This document shows, one piece after another, positions 53,712-64,000 of a DNA stretch of 64,000 nt. The translations under genes and the position numbers were made by a program. Below the pieces are notes generated by a model, which saw only the letters and a program-made list of their open reading frames with translations, searched no databases and was not told the origin of the DNA. This DNA is from Haematococcus lacustris (Eukaryota; Chlorophyta; Chlorophyceae; Chlamydomonadales; Haematococcaceae). Numbering within the stretch: the stretch's first letter is position 1; every line of letters starts with the position of its first letter. The stretch spans positions 4,901,810-4,965,809 of the forward strand of contig JASKMD010000015.1 in NCBI GenBank assembly GCA_030144725.1, in the 5' to 3' direction.

Positions 53712-54219
53712 CACCTGGTGGTGGCCTTTTCAAGCAACTTGGGTTTCCCGTAAAAAATACACAGTTGTGTGACGCTACAGAGCAGCTGACAGACCAGTTG
53801 GCAGACCAGCCTCAGCCGCTGCCGTGCCCGTGCCGCCCGTGACCTGACTGCCAGCCGAGACCACCAGGCGCCAAGGAGGCATCGCCGTAGGCAATGGCCG
53901 GCTTCAGGCCAGGGCAAAGCTGATGATTGACCCGCTTGACATGCAGTCAACACCACAAGCGACATCATGCGACTTGTGCCAGCTGCATGGATGTAAACCT
54001 ACGCTACTCGCTACGGCGCTCCATGCACAACCTTAACGCTTGATCTGCATCTGCGACTGCGCAGATATACGAGACACTTGTTGCAGCTGCATTCTTCGTC
54101 ATAGGCGGAGAGGAAAGGAGACTTGGGGATTGCGAGCTTAGAGACCGTTCCGCACTGCTGCAGTAACCGCACCGCCAGTTCAAGCGTGCTGGCATACCAG
54201 GCTACAAGGCCGCGTTCCA

Positions 54220-56835
54220 ATGTCGGGCTCCAAGGCCGTGTTGGGTTTCCTCGTCCTCGTCATCTGCACATCCGGCCTCGCCTCCGCCAACGTGTTGCAC
54301 GAAGCTTGGTCACAGCTGGACGTGCTGGCGCCCTCTGACACCCAAGACTCGCACTCGGCGGAGACGGCACCCAAGGGCCATGGCAGCGCAGCGGAGGAGG
54401 CCATGGACCTGGTGCAGCAAGCAGCACGGTGCGCACTCCGGATCGGCGCGATGACATGGCCCCGCCTCGCTATCAAACTATTTTGACGTCAGGCAGGCTG
54501 GGTCAAACCACAAAAAGGCCCTGCCCCAGGCTGCCTGGCAGCTGCGCTCTGCACATCATTTGCAACCCAGAACTGCTGCAGCAGCACATAGATGAACAAG
54601 TTCTGCAGCACCACGCTCTTAACTTCAGTGATCAGCGGCCAAACGTCAAAACTTAAAAGTCAAAACTTAGAAGATGCTCCGGTGCCTTGCACTTGCACAC
54701 CCATGGTCATGCCCCTAGGGTCACGCTTGTCATAACTCTTGTCACCACTCTTGTCCTTGCTTATATGTAGCTTATAGAGGCTGTGAGCTGATCCACTGCT
54801 AGCCACTGGCTCCAGGAGCTGGTGGGTGTGCTTCCTGGCTGTGCCTGGCTGCAGGGCTGTGCAAGACTTGTTCAGCGAGGCACACGCTTCAGCTGGCACG
54901 CCCTCCCTGACCCCGCCTGCCACCAGGCGTGTGGCGCGCAAGCACCACAAGAAGTCAGGCAAGCCGGCAGTGGCCCGCGACCCCCCAGTGCAGCACTTTG
55001 TGCGCGCAGTGGAGCAGGTGGGAGTGTGGGGGGGTGGGGGGAAGGGGTGGGGGGAGGGGGGCAGGTTGGGTACAGCACCATTTGCAGCCAGGGGGAAGGC
55101 CAGCGGGTGAATTGGCTGAGGGTTGGTGCCAGGGTCTGGGATGGGGCCAACTGGAGGGGTTCACGGGCCCCCTGCCGGCCTGCCCCTGCTGCCCACCCCC
55201 CTGCTTACCTCCCCCCTTGCCGTCCTCCCCCCCTGCTGGCCTGCCCCCTCACTGACTCCCCCCCCTGCCCCCCTGGCCCCCCTGCCCCCCTCTGTGTGTT
55301 CAGGTGGAGGCGGCAGACGCTGGGCTGCAGGCGCTGCGCAGTGAGCTGCAGGCAGGCAGGCAGGCGGGCGGCGCAGGGGCGGGCGCAGGCGGCCAGGCCT
55401 GGAGCGACAAGCTGGATGCTGCTGAGCAGTTGCTGAGGGATGCTGAGGTGAGGGCGTTAGGGTAGAGCAGGGCAGGGGGGGAAAGGGGGAAGGGGTGGGG
55501 CCAGGGGGCTCGCTGGAAAGGTTTGTTGAGGGGGAAGTGGTGAGGAGGGGTGGAGAGGGGCTGAAGGGGGGGGGGGTGGGAGGGGATACAAATGGGATTG
55601 TGCAGGAGTGGATGGGGCTGTGTGATGTGGAGTGCAACACGCTTTGTGGCGGAGCAAAGCTGTATAGGACTCATGCAGGGGGAGGGGAGGATGAGCTGGG
55701 GTAACAGAGGTGGGAGGAGTAACAGAGTTGGGACAACAGTTGGAGGACAATGGGCAGGGGAGGGGTGTAGGAGGGGTTGCTGTGTTGCAGGGGAGGGGAA
55801 GGGGGCAGGGGAGGGGAGGGGGGCAGGGGTGTGTGGTTGGCCGGGGGAGGGAGGCTTTCAGGTCTTGCCAAAGGGCCATGGAGGTCGTGCCAGAGAGTGG
55901 GAGAGCAAACAACGTGGAGAGAGGGAGGAGAGCAGGAGGGTGGCAGTGGGCCGACTGGGGGATTGATGAGAAGAGGCAGTGGAGCTGTGAGGGCCACAGT
56001 CAGTGAAGCTGGTGTCGAGTGCCCTGGGCCCTGGATCCTGGGCCCTGGGCCCTGCGCCCTGGGTGGTGAGGGGCTCATCTCTGGCGTATAGGGGGTGGTG
56101 GCCTGCAGCAGCCTTGCCGCCCACCCTACTATGCTCTGGTGAGGGGTAGGGGTAGGGTGCTGTGGGTGCGGTGTCCCAGTTCTGTGCCTGCCTGCTGCCA
56201 TGCTGCATGCCTGGGTGTGGTGCGGCTGCTGCATGCTGCCATGTCTGATGCCTGCCGCCTATGTGCGTCATGTGTGGTGTGACCTGTGTGGTGTGTGGTG
56301 TGACCTGTGTGGTGTGTGGTGTGACCTGTGTGGTGTGTGGTGTGACCAGGGCCGGCTGAAGGACGCTGGCGTGTATGACTACCATGGCGCGCACCGCACT
56401 GCAGCCAGGGAGGTGCAGGCGGCACTGCAGGTCAGGGGGCCCGGGGGGGGGGGGGGGGGGGAGTCAGAGGGGGGCACACAGGATGCATTTGCAGTGTGAC
56501 CGGGGTGCGCATGCGGTGTGACCAGCGCATGCAAACAGTTTGTACTTTTCACTTCCATTTCCTTCATCTCCACCCTGCTTATCTGCAGGACATGCACAAC
56601 GCAGCTCATGCAGTGGAGCAGTGCGTGACCCAGCCTGGCCAAGCCCCGGGCCACTGCCCCGCAGCCGGCCCCACAGCAGCCGCCCGCCCCCACCTTCCCT
56701 CAAATGCCGTGGGGCTGGCCCGGGTAATGGAGGGTGTGATGGCCTTCCCCCGCCGCGTGGCTGAGATCGCTGACCTCGTGCTGACCTCCTCTGGCAACTA
56801 CCGCGCCCGCAGGCAGCAGCAGCAGCAGTTACAGT

Positions 56836-56868
<33 letters not shown>

Positions 56869-57080
56869 CGGCTGGGGGGGAGGCCCTTCTGCACACCCAT
56901 GACAGCCACACTGCTGGTGGGGGCAGGGGAGCGGCGGCAGCAGCAGGGGGCACAGGGGTGGCAGCAGCCGCGACGGTGAGCCCTGAGCATCTACAGCCGC
57001 AGGCGGCGGGGCCTGCCCATACAGGCGCTGCGGGGAGTGCAGGGTTGCCTCAAATGGCAAGCACCAGGCACATGTCCTGA
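54220..57080 (+). CDS. secreted Ala/Gln-rich helical protein, gene 1
   Basis: Five exons: 54220-54428, 54927-55017, 55304-55447, 56350-56430, 56589-57080; all phases fit and give 338 residues. Exon 1 encodes a signal peptide (cleavage likely after LASA). Exon 2 is basic (RVARKHHKKSGKPAVARD), exon 3 helical (WSDKLDAAEQLLRDAE), exon 4 reads GRLKDAGVYDYHGAHRTAAR. Exon 5 has a helical part, VMEGVMAFPRRVAEIADLV, then Q-runs. Exons 2-4 end in CAG or GAG at phase 0, as in gene 2 downstream, which shares the layout. A TGTAA at 57336-57340 is a candidate poly(A) signal. No known family; extracellular, ER or vacuolar location is inferred from the signal peptide. Confidence 0.78.
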
Positions 57081-57602
57081 TCAGGCGATGTCAATGCTGC
57101 GGCGCTGAATGTCCGCTTTGGCCCGTCGCGTGGGGTTTGCGGAGTGCAGCATAACCATGCGTTTGCATGCTCCTGGCATGCATGGGCCCCATGCACGCCT
57201 GTGAAGGGGAAAGGCTGGAAAGGGGTGGAGGGCAGGAGGGGGTGAGGGGGATGTGGAGGGCGGGAGGGCAGGAGGGGGTGTGGGGGATGTGTTGAGTTGG
57301 GCGTGGTGTTGGCTCGAGAGGTTTAGACAGCCTGCTGTAAAGATGCATGATTGCTGATGTCACTGCTGTAATCCCTCCACCAAGGTTCGACAACCTTGCT
57401 GAGCATGCTGAACCTTGCTGACGGCGCGACCGCGGTAGCAAATGGTGGTCCGGGCGTGAAGAACAGCTTTGCACACTCCTCACAAGGGACCTTACTCAAA
57501 CCTGACTTCCAGCTTATGTTCGGCGCCACTTCATTGTTGCCAAGCACGTGGCAGCACTACCTATGTATGATAGGTGGCTTACACCGCCTAAGCCGTCAGC
57601 CA
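57081..57602. other. 3' flank of gene 1
   Basis: Probable 3' UTR and spacer. Contains G-rich repeats of GGGCAGGAGGGGGTG type (about 57220-57290) and TGTAA motifs. No gene seen. Confidence 0.5.
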
Positions 57603-58346
57603 TCAGGCTGCTTGGCCGCCCTCCCGCTCTAGGGGTTCGGGACTTTCTGTAACGCACTTCAAAGCAAGGTGCACAAACAAAGGTGCACATGGGCTCAAAA
57701 TGAAGTCATGCAAGTTCTCATTACTGTTCTGGAGAGTCATGGCAAACTCCGCCTGCTGCCTGATGGAACTCGTGGCAGTGCACTCAAAGATGAAATGCAT
57801 GGCGTCATCCATTACCCCCTCTGTGCATCTTGTGCATGTGCGATCAATGAAAGTTACCACCTCAAACCGAGCCTTCTCCACCCCCAAACCGCTGTTGCCT
57901 AACCTGAACCTAGTCAAGCTCGTGCGAACTTCTGTAGAGAGCTACCCGTTCAGCAGGTTTGGTGCCATGTGATTGATGCCAATGCCGTCCCCATGCTTGA
58001 ACCATGCAGCATACCAACATCTCTCCCGATGCACCGTCTCAGGCAGTCTAGGGTCTCCCTCAAACCCAACCCAACGCCTCCCCCACCTCTCGAGCCACTT
58101 GACTTCCATAGCCTTGGTGCCTGGGACCATGTCCGGGCTCAAGGTGAACTCACCCCCCATCAACTCTCTGGCGGCAAGCTGAAATTGAGCACTCCAGCTG
58201 CGTGACACCTCCTGCCTAACTCCACATCTGCCTTGATGACCCTCATTAGCAGGTCGCTGTGAGAAAGTTTGGCAGTTTGACAGGACTACCTGGGGAGGAT
58301 GAACAGCTATCAACAGGTTGCTGGATCTGTACCAAATCAGGGCCAT
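57603..58346 (-). pseudogene. C-terminal fragment of another LINE
   Basis: Two frames on - join near 57915-57945: WAARELMGGEF-like helical sequence ending NHMAPNLLNG, then TRFRLGNSGLGVEKARF and CTRCTEGVMDDAMHFIFEC. The C-x2-C...H...C pattern after an R-x-R-x-G segment is typical of the C-terminal tail of LINE ORF2 proteins. No RT is present. It lies between the two host paralogues and is unrelated in sequence to the big LINE's tail. Confidence 0.6.
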
Positions 58347-58624
58347 CAGGGCTGACAGGGCCCGCGCAGTACAATGCCAAGGTACTCACGCCCTAAGGAC
58401 GGGACCATGCGTATCGTTGTCCTGGCACACATGGAGATTTGTCCCACCCAGGGTTTAGGTCTCGCGTGCCTGGCCGCGCTTGACCCAACAATGCTATCGC
58501 CGCATTCAGTCAGCCGCACAGGCCGCGAGAGGCCCGCGAATCTGGACCCAATGACGTCACAGGTTTTGCACGGAAGCGCGAATGCGAGTCCGATGGCCAG
58601 GGCATGACTCGACAACAGGCTTGC

Positions 58625-58919
58625 ATGTCTCCCAAGGCATTGTCGCTCTTATTACTGCTCGCCTGCGTCAGCTTAGCGAGCGCTGCGCATGGCAGTGTGC
58701 ACGACGCGACTCTGGGCAGCCATGCTGGCGGCGCAGCCTCGGCAGCAGTACGAGCCACGCTGGACATGGTACACTCCGCCACCAGGTGCGCTTTTGCCCC
58801 AAGCTGGCCGAGCCTATCACCCATGCTCGGTTCCCAGCTGATGTGAAATAGCAAAAGTGCATAAGGAACGGAAGGGGGGCAAGGGGTAGGGAAAGCACCT
58901 GCTTGAGCACAGCTGCCGC

Positions 58920-58955
<36 letters not shown>

Positions 58956-59525
58956 CATGACATGCTGCCATGTTGATCTTGATGAGGTTGGTAGGAATAG
59001 TGCTGCTGTCGCTGCTGCTGCTGCTGCTGCTACTCACCAGGCGTGTGCAGCAGCTTTTCCACGATGGTCATCAAGCAGCTGGCTGGACTGGGGCGCAGGG
59101 GCCGGCCTCCACTGGGCCTGCCAAGCTCTGGGTGGAAGCTGCCGAGCAGGTACGCTGCCGGGGTGGGTGCCAGGGAGTCAACGCAGGGTGTAGGTAGCCA
59201 AGGGGTGTGAGGGGTGTGAGGGGTGTGAGGGGTGTGAGGGGTGTGAGGGCCCAGCAGGGGGTTGCTTGCTCCACCAGGCCTGATTGGCCTGCTGACCCCC
59301 CATGGCCCTTGCGTCCTTGGCCCTCATGCTTGACCACATAGCTCTTGGCAGTGTGATGCTGGGAGGGGGGCCACCCTATGCGGCTGCTCCTGCTGCTGAT
59401 GCTGCTGCTGCTGATACCAGCAGCAGTGGACTCTCTGCTGCCCCCGCTCCCACCTCCACAACTGCTTGACTGCTGCTGCTATTGCTGCTGCTGTTGTCAC
59501 TGCCGCCGCTCCCACCACCACCACC

Positions 59526-59563
<38 letters not shown>

Positions 59564-62500
59564 GGGGTGCAGGTGGAGGCCGCTGAGCAGGCCCTACGCA
59601 AGCTCCAGGCCAGCTTAGCCGGCAGCACGCCTGGCTGGGTGGCCACGTACCCAGAGATTGCTGCTGCTGAGCAGCTGCTGCTGGAGGCTCAGGTCAGGCC
59701 AGGGCACCGCCCCTTGCTGCTGCCTGCTGCCCCCGCTGCCGCCAGATCCTGCCAGCACCATATTGGCATGCTGTGTGGTCTGGTGAGGGCTGACGGGGGG
59801 TGTGGTGTGGTGCGGTGTGGTTCAGTGCGATAGATTATCTGCAAACGTTTGTAACATACCAAACAGCACCATGTCGGCATGCTGTGTGGTCTTTGGGTGG
59901 GTGGGAGGGGGGGGAGGGGAGGGCTAGGTGCTAGGGGCTGGTGCTGTGCGGAGGAATGTCCCAGTGCTGTGCCTGCCTGCCTGCTGCCAGGCACTGGCCA
60001 GGTGTGGTGCAGCTGCTGCATGCTGCCATGTCTGATGTCTTCCGCCTATGTGCGTCATGTGTGGTGTGACCTGTGTGGTGTGTGGTGTGACCTGTGTGGT
60101 GTGTGGTGTGACCTGTGTGGTGTGTGGTGTGACCAGGGCCGGCTGAAGGACGCTGGCGTGTATGACTACCATGGCGCGCACCGCACTGCAGCCAGGGAGG
60201 TGCAGGCGGCACTGCAGGTCAGGCGGGCGGGAAGGGGGGGGAGAGTCAGAGGTGGGGGGGGGCAGGGGGGAAAGGCAACGGGGGGACAGCGGGTCTGGTC
60301 AAGCGGGATGGGCATGGGAAGCGGTGCCCATGCACCAACACATGAGATGGGAAACGGTGAAACCCATGAAACCCTCACCTCGACCCACCCTCCTGACCCC
60401 TGCCCCACAGCACCCCACCCCTTCCTACCTTGCTGCATCCACCCCACTCCACCTTCTCCCTCCCCTAGCTTTGCCCTGCTCCCTACTCACTCCGCAGGAT
60501 GTCCAGGCTGCAACCTCACTCTTGGACTCCCCCTCCCCCCACCTGCCCCCTTCCCACCCCACCCCGCCCCCTACCCTGCAAGCGCCCACTCCCCTGCCCC
60601 TGGCCGCCTGGCTGCCAGGCTGGGCGCAAAGGCTGGTCTGGGCAGGCCGCCCCGCCCAGCAGCCCCCCAGCGCAACCCACCCTCACATGGAGGTGGAGCC
60701 AGGCGGCGGCAGCCTGCAGCTCCAGGGGCAGCAGGGTCAGGGTCAGGGTCAGGGCCAGGGCCAGGGCCAGGGGCAGGGGCCAGTGGATCATTCCGATTTC
60801 AAACCTATGCCCGGCACCATTGAGGGGGACCTGGTAGTCCGGGTGCACGTGGAGGGGGTCACCACAACTGGGCCAGTCGCAGCTGGGGTGGGGGAGCTGC
60901 CGCCCAGCATGGCCAGGGGTGCTGTCAGCAGGGGGTGGTCAGGGCGGTGGGCAGGGGGAGGGCGGCTCTGCCACGCGCTTTCATGCTCACCTAGCCTCCC
61001 AGCATCTCCATGCCGCAGGGGAGCTGGCCTCTGAGGCAATGGAGCAGGGGGTCGTGGGTGTGGGGCATGCAGCCCAGGCAACAGCCCTGGGTGCGGCCGA
61101 CACCCTAGCACATGGGCAGGAGGCTGTGGTGTATGCAGCTCGAAGCGCACAGCATGCTGTCGGCGATGCAGTCCTGCTTGGCAAGCAAGCGGCGGTGCAT
61201 GCAGTTGACCATGCAGTGCGTGTGGTGGGCAGTGCAGCGGGTGGTGTGAGTGCTGGTGTGACCCATGCAGCTCACTCTGCCCAACATGCAGCCATAGGAG
61301 CGGTGCATGCAGTGGAAGGGGCAGCGGGGCAGGCCCAGCATAGTGTGGGCCAAGGAGTAAGCCATGCAAGCCATGCAGCCCATGCAGCCGTCCATGCGGC
61401 AGTGAAGCAGGTGGGCCACGCAGCCCATGCTGCTGCGACCCAGACCAGCCATGCAGCGCACGATGCAGCTGCCACGGCCCACCAAGCAGCTGGTGTGTTT
61501 GCAGCAGGGGGCAGGGCGGCGGCTGCAGAGCTGGCCAGCCGTGGGCATCAAGTGGCAGCAGCCTCCCAACAAGTGCTAGAAGCTGGTGTCGGTGCAGTGC
61601 ATGGAGCAGCGGCTACAGCAGCAGGTCAGGTACGGCAGGCTGGTGCCGCAGCAGCCAGTGCTGCCCATCAGGCTGCAGCCGCTGCGCACGACGCGTCCAT
61701 GGCCATGGCCGACAAGGCGTGGGAGGGAGCGGAGAAGGCAGCAGGTGCAATGCATGGCGTGGCGGTAGGGGCGGCTGGGGCTGCCTCTGACGCAGCCAGC
61801 TCAGTGGCTAAGGTGGCAGCAGCGGGGCAGGCTGCTGCTGCTGAGGTGGTGGAGCAGGCGGTGACCAACACCAAGCAGGGGGTGGAGCTGGTTGGCCACA
61901 AGGCTGCTCAGGGCGTGCAAGCTGGAGTACAGCAGGCTAAGGCGGTGGGCCAGGCAGTGCTGGAGGCGGGGCAGGCTGTGGGGCAGAAAGTGGAGCAGGG
62001 GGTGCATCGGGGGCAGCAGCAGGTGCACCAGGCTGGTCGCGCCGCGGCCCGCACGGTCGAGGAAATTGTGCAGGCCGGCCACCGGGCAGGCGACGCAGCT
62101 GCCCACAAGGTGATCGACGTGGTGGAAGCCGGGCAGCAGGCTAGGGAGGCAGCTGCGCAGAAGCTGCGCGATGCGGTTGACACGGGCCAGCAGGCTGCCG
62201 TGCACACTGCCATGGAGGTCATTGAGGCGGGGCAGCGAACGGTTGAGGCCATTGCTGAGACAGCCGACCACATAAGCGCGGCCGTTGGGCACACTTTGCA
62301 CGAGGCAGGCCAGGCTGCGAGCAACGTCGCACATCGGGCGGGGCGCGCAGTGGGCCATGCACTACGCGTCCTGACGCACTCCCTTCTCACTCTTCTGAAC
62401 GCCGGCGAGGTTGCCGCCGCCTCTGCTGTTGAGCGCGCGCAGCATGCGGCCCACGCTGTCGAGGCGCTTGTGCAAAACGTTCTGCGGCGTGGGCAGCACG

Positions 62501-63900
62501 GTGTCGACCAAGCCGTGACTGGCGCGAAGCATGGCGCAGAACATGCCGCTGCTCAGGTCAGCCAAGGCGCCGAAGAGCTGTGGGATCGCGCGCAAACCGC
62601 AGCGACCGCCAGCCTGGACGCTGCGAAGCAAGTGCAGGCCAGGGCTGCTCATGCAGGCTCCGAGGCACGCCGGCATGTGCGCCAGGCCGCCGCAGAAGGT
62701 GCAGATAAGCTGGCCCACAGCATCCTCGACGTCATTGAGGGTGTAGAGCGGGCTGCGACAGAAGGGGTGCACCGGGCGGAGGCGGTCGCAGTGGGGGTGG
62801 CCAAGCTGGTGGTGGGGGCTCCTCAGGAAGCTAGTGAGAAGCTGGCGGAGGCAGTAGGGGCGGGCATACGGGCAGCGTCGGCAACGTTGGCTTCAATGCA
62901 GGACGCAGTGAGCAGGGTGCGGCAGTTGGGCCAGGGGCTGGAGGAGCAGGCGGTTGAGGGGCTGGAGGCCGCTCGCCAGGTCACGGAGAGCCTGGCTCGT
63001 GGAAGCGAGGAGCTCTTGGCAGGTGGTCCAGTACTGGAATTCCCTTCTCAACAAAACAATTCAATGCTGACCGGAGTCGAACCTGGGTCTGGAGATCATA
63101 CTGGCCAGGTTGAGGCACCAGAGCAGACGCGAGCGAGTGGAGCGGGTGCAACATGGTCGTCGCGGTGGTGGGCGCGGACTGTGGGCATGCTGTCGCGTGT
63201 TCTGCCACCGCGCCAGCCAATACAGACGATCCACGACTGCGACGTCGCGCTGAAGGAGTCGGGGCAGAAACCTGCATCACCAGCGCCAAAGTCCGTGTCA
63301 CCCCCCCAGGGGCAGCAGCAGCGGCAGCAGCAGCAGCAGCTGTCTCTGACTAGCCAGCACCCTACGAATGAGCAGCAGCACAAGCAGCAGCCGACACTGC
63401 TTGGATCTGCATCGCTGGAGCGTTTAGTGGAAGCTGGGGCTGTGGGGGTGTTGGGGGGTGTGGCTGAGCTGCACCTAGCCGTGGCCTCAGCAACGCACCA
63501 GGCGCTGCACATGGCCCCCCCCCACCCCCCCCATCTCGTGACCCAGCTGGAGTCACACCTCGGGTCACACCTTGGGTCACACCATTCTGGGTCACACCAG
63601 CAGGCCCTGCCTGCCGTGTCCCATGACCAACGACCCTCCCGCCACATTTGTGCCTCTCTGTGGCACTGGCTCACCAGACCACTGTCCTGGCTGCGGCAGG
63701 CCTGCATGGCAGCATGGCGCTGGCTGGCCCGCACCCCTCCCCCTCCCCAGCCCCTGCCTCACCAGTCTCAGGTCATGCAGGCTGCTGAGGGGGTGGAGGG
63801 CTGGCTAAGGGGGGCGGAGGGCAGGTGGGGCAAGGCGCACCCTGCAGCCCACCCCCAGCACAGCCCCTTGCAGTACCTGTGGCTGCCTGAAGCAGTACAG
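58625..63900 (+). CDS. secreted Ala-rich helical protein, gene 2 (3' partial)
   Basis: Exons: 58625-58785, 59041-59149, 59573-59692, 60137-60217, 60498-60918, 61019-63900; every junction fits. The Met at 58625 is chosen over the in-frame 58604 because it matches gene 1 (MS.KA...LASA). Exons 2-4 parallel gene 1: RVQQLF..., VEAAEQALRKLQASL, GRLKDAGVYDYHGAHRTAAR. Exon 5 has a GQGQ run and ENDS in a beta-like stretch (GDLVVRVHVEGV). Exon 6 encodes about 960 residues of Ala/His/Gln-rich helix (e.g. HAAHSAQHAAIGAVHAVEG, AVGQKVEQGVHRGQQQVHQ), then a Trp-rich amphipathic piece (LWHWLTRPLSWLRQ). It ends in CAG|GTGGGT, so the gene runs past the window. It resembles LEA- or apolipoprotein-like helices only in composition. 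Function unknown. Confidence 0.75.
58914..59034 (+). repeat. CTG/GCC trinucleotide tracts in gene 2 intron 1
   Basis: Two short CTG runs (58920-58955 and 59000-59030) flanking ATGACATGCTGCC. Intronic. A longer CTG tract precedes exon 3 at about 59528-59560. Confidence 0.9.
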
Positions 63901-64000
63901 GTGGGTGCTTGCTGCGCTTGAGCTACCATGGTGCTGCTGCTGCTGCTGCCGCCGCCACCGCCACTGCTTCCTGCTGCCACTGCTGCCACAGCTGCCACTA
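63901..64000 (+). other. start of gene 2 intron 6
   Basis: Begins with GTGGGT donor and runs into CTG/CCG trinucleotide sequence to the window end. Confidence 0.6.

Larger units (their letters stand above)
49938..54925 (+). repeat. tandem segmental duplication, copy 2
   Basis: Second copy of 44967-49937, ending at CCACCA (54925). The next base, G, completes the intron 1 acceptor and exon 2 starts at 54927. This copy is the one joined to the rest of the host gene. Confidence 0.95.

Noticed and set aside
61000..62400. Calling gene 2 a LEA or apolipoprotein gene
   Set aside because: Similarity is compositional (Ala-rich helices); no family motif could be shown.

Overview
The window looks like nuclear DNA of a GC-rich green alga, most likely a chlamydomonadalean chlorophyte. 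This is inferred from intron-dense GT-AG genes, Ala/Gln-rich proteins, CAG/CTG tracts and several KDZ-type and LINE elements. No species can be named. About 48 kb of the 64 kb is mobile or duplicated DNA. Host genes sit at the two ends.

Left end (1-4.2 kb): a nine-exon acid (gastric/lysosomal-type) lipase gene on +. Its first exon lies outside the window, and its last intron is almost entirely a GGGGGA hexamer array. From 5.6 to 14.2 kb lies repeat X copy A, which carries a coiled-coil gene. A 5.8-kb LTR retrotransposon (6354-12186, 172-bp LTRs, 5-bp target duplication TCCTG) has split it. The interior of that element is a large inverted repeat of two damaged Ty3/gypsy pol genes around an array of perfect palindromes.

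Middle (14.2-38.7 kb): one very large non-LTR retrotransposon on -. ORF1 carries a hydrophobic N-terminus, about twenty 38-residue repeats, a 2A ribosome-skipping motif and two Cys-protease-like modules. ORF2 carries APE endonuclease, RT, a PHD finger, an unidentified linker and RNase H. It has been split by three later DNA elements with recognisable target duplications: a fold-back element (20523-22964, 8 bp), element Y (26371-27880, 4 bp) and KDZ transposon KDZ1 (28157-34756, 7 bp). Removing these rejoins the reading frames or leaves only a small shift.

Right (38.7-54.9 kb): repeat X copy B, inverted and split by a second KDZ transposon, KDZ2 (40461-47640, 7-bp duplication GGTGTAC). Copies A and B provide the empty site for each other's insertion. 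The right part of KDZ2 plus the 5' end of a host gene is then tandemly duplicated (44967-49937 and 49938-54925, almost identical). The breakpoint lies one base from a 3' splice site.

Right end (54.2-64 kb): two tandem paralogous host genes with a signal peptide and helical, Ala-rich exons joined in the same phase pattern. A third, orphan first exon sits in the upstream duplicate. One 81-bp exon and its upstream intron are near-identical between the two genes although the other exons have diverged. Their function is unknown.
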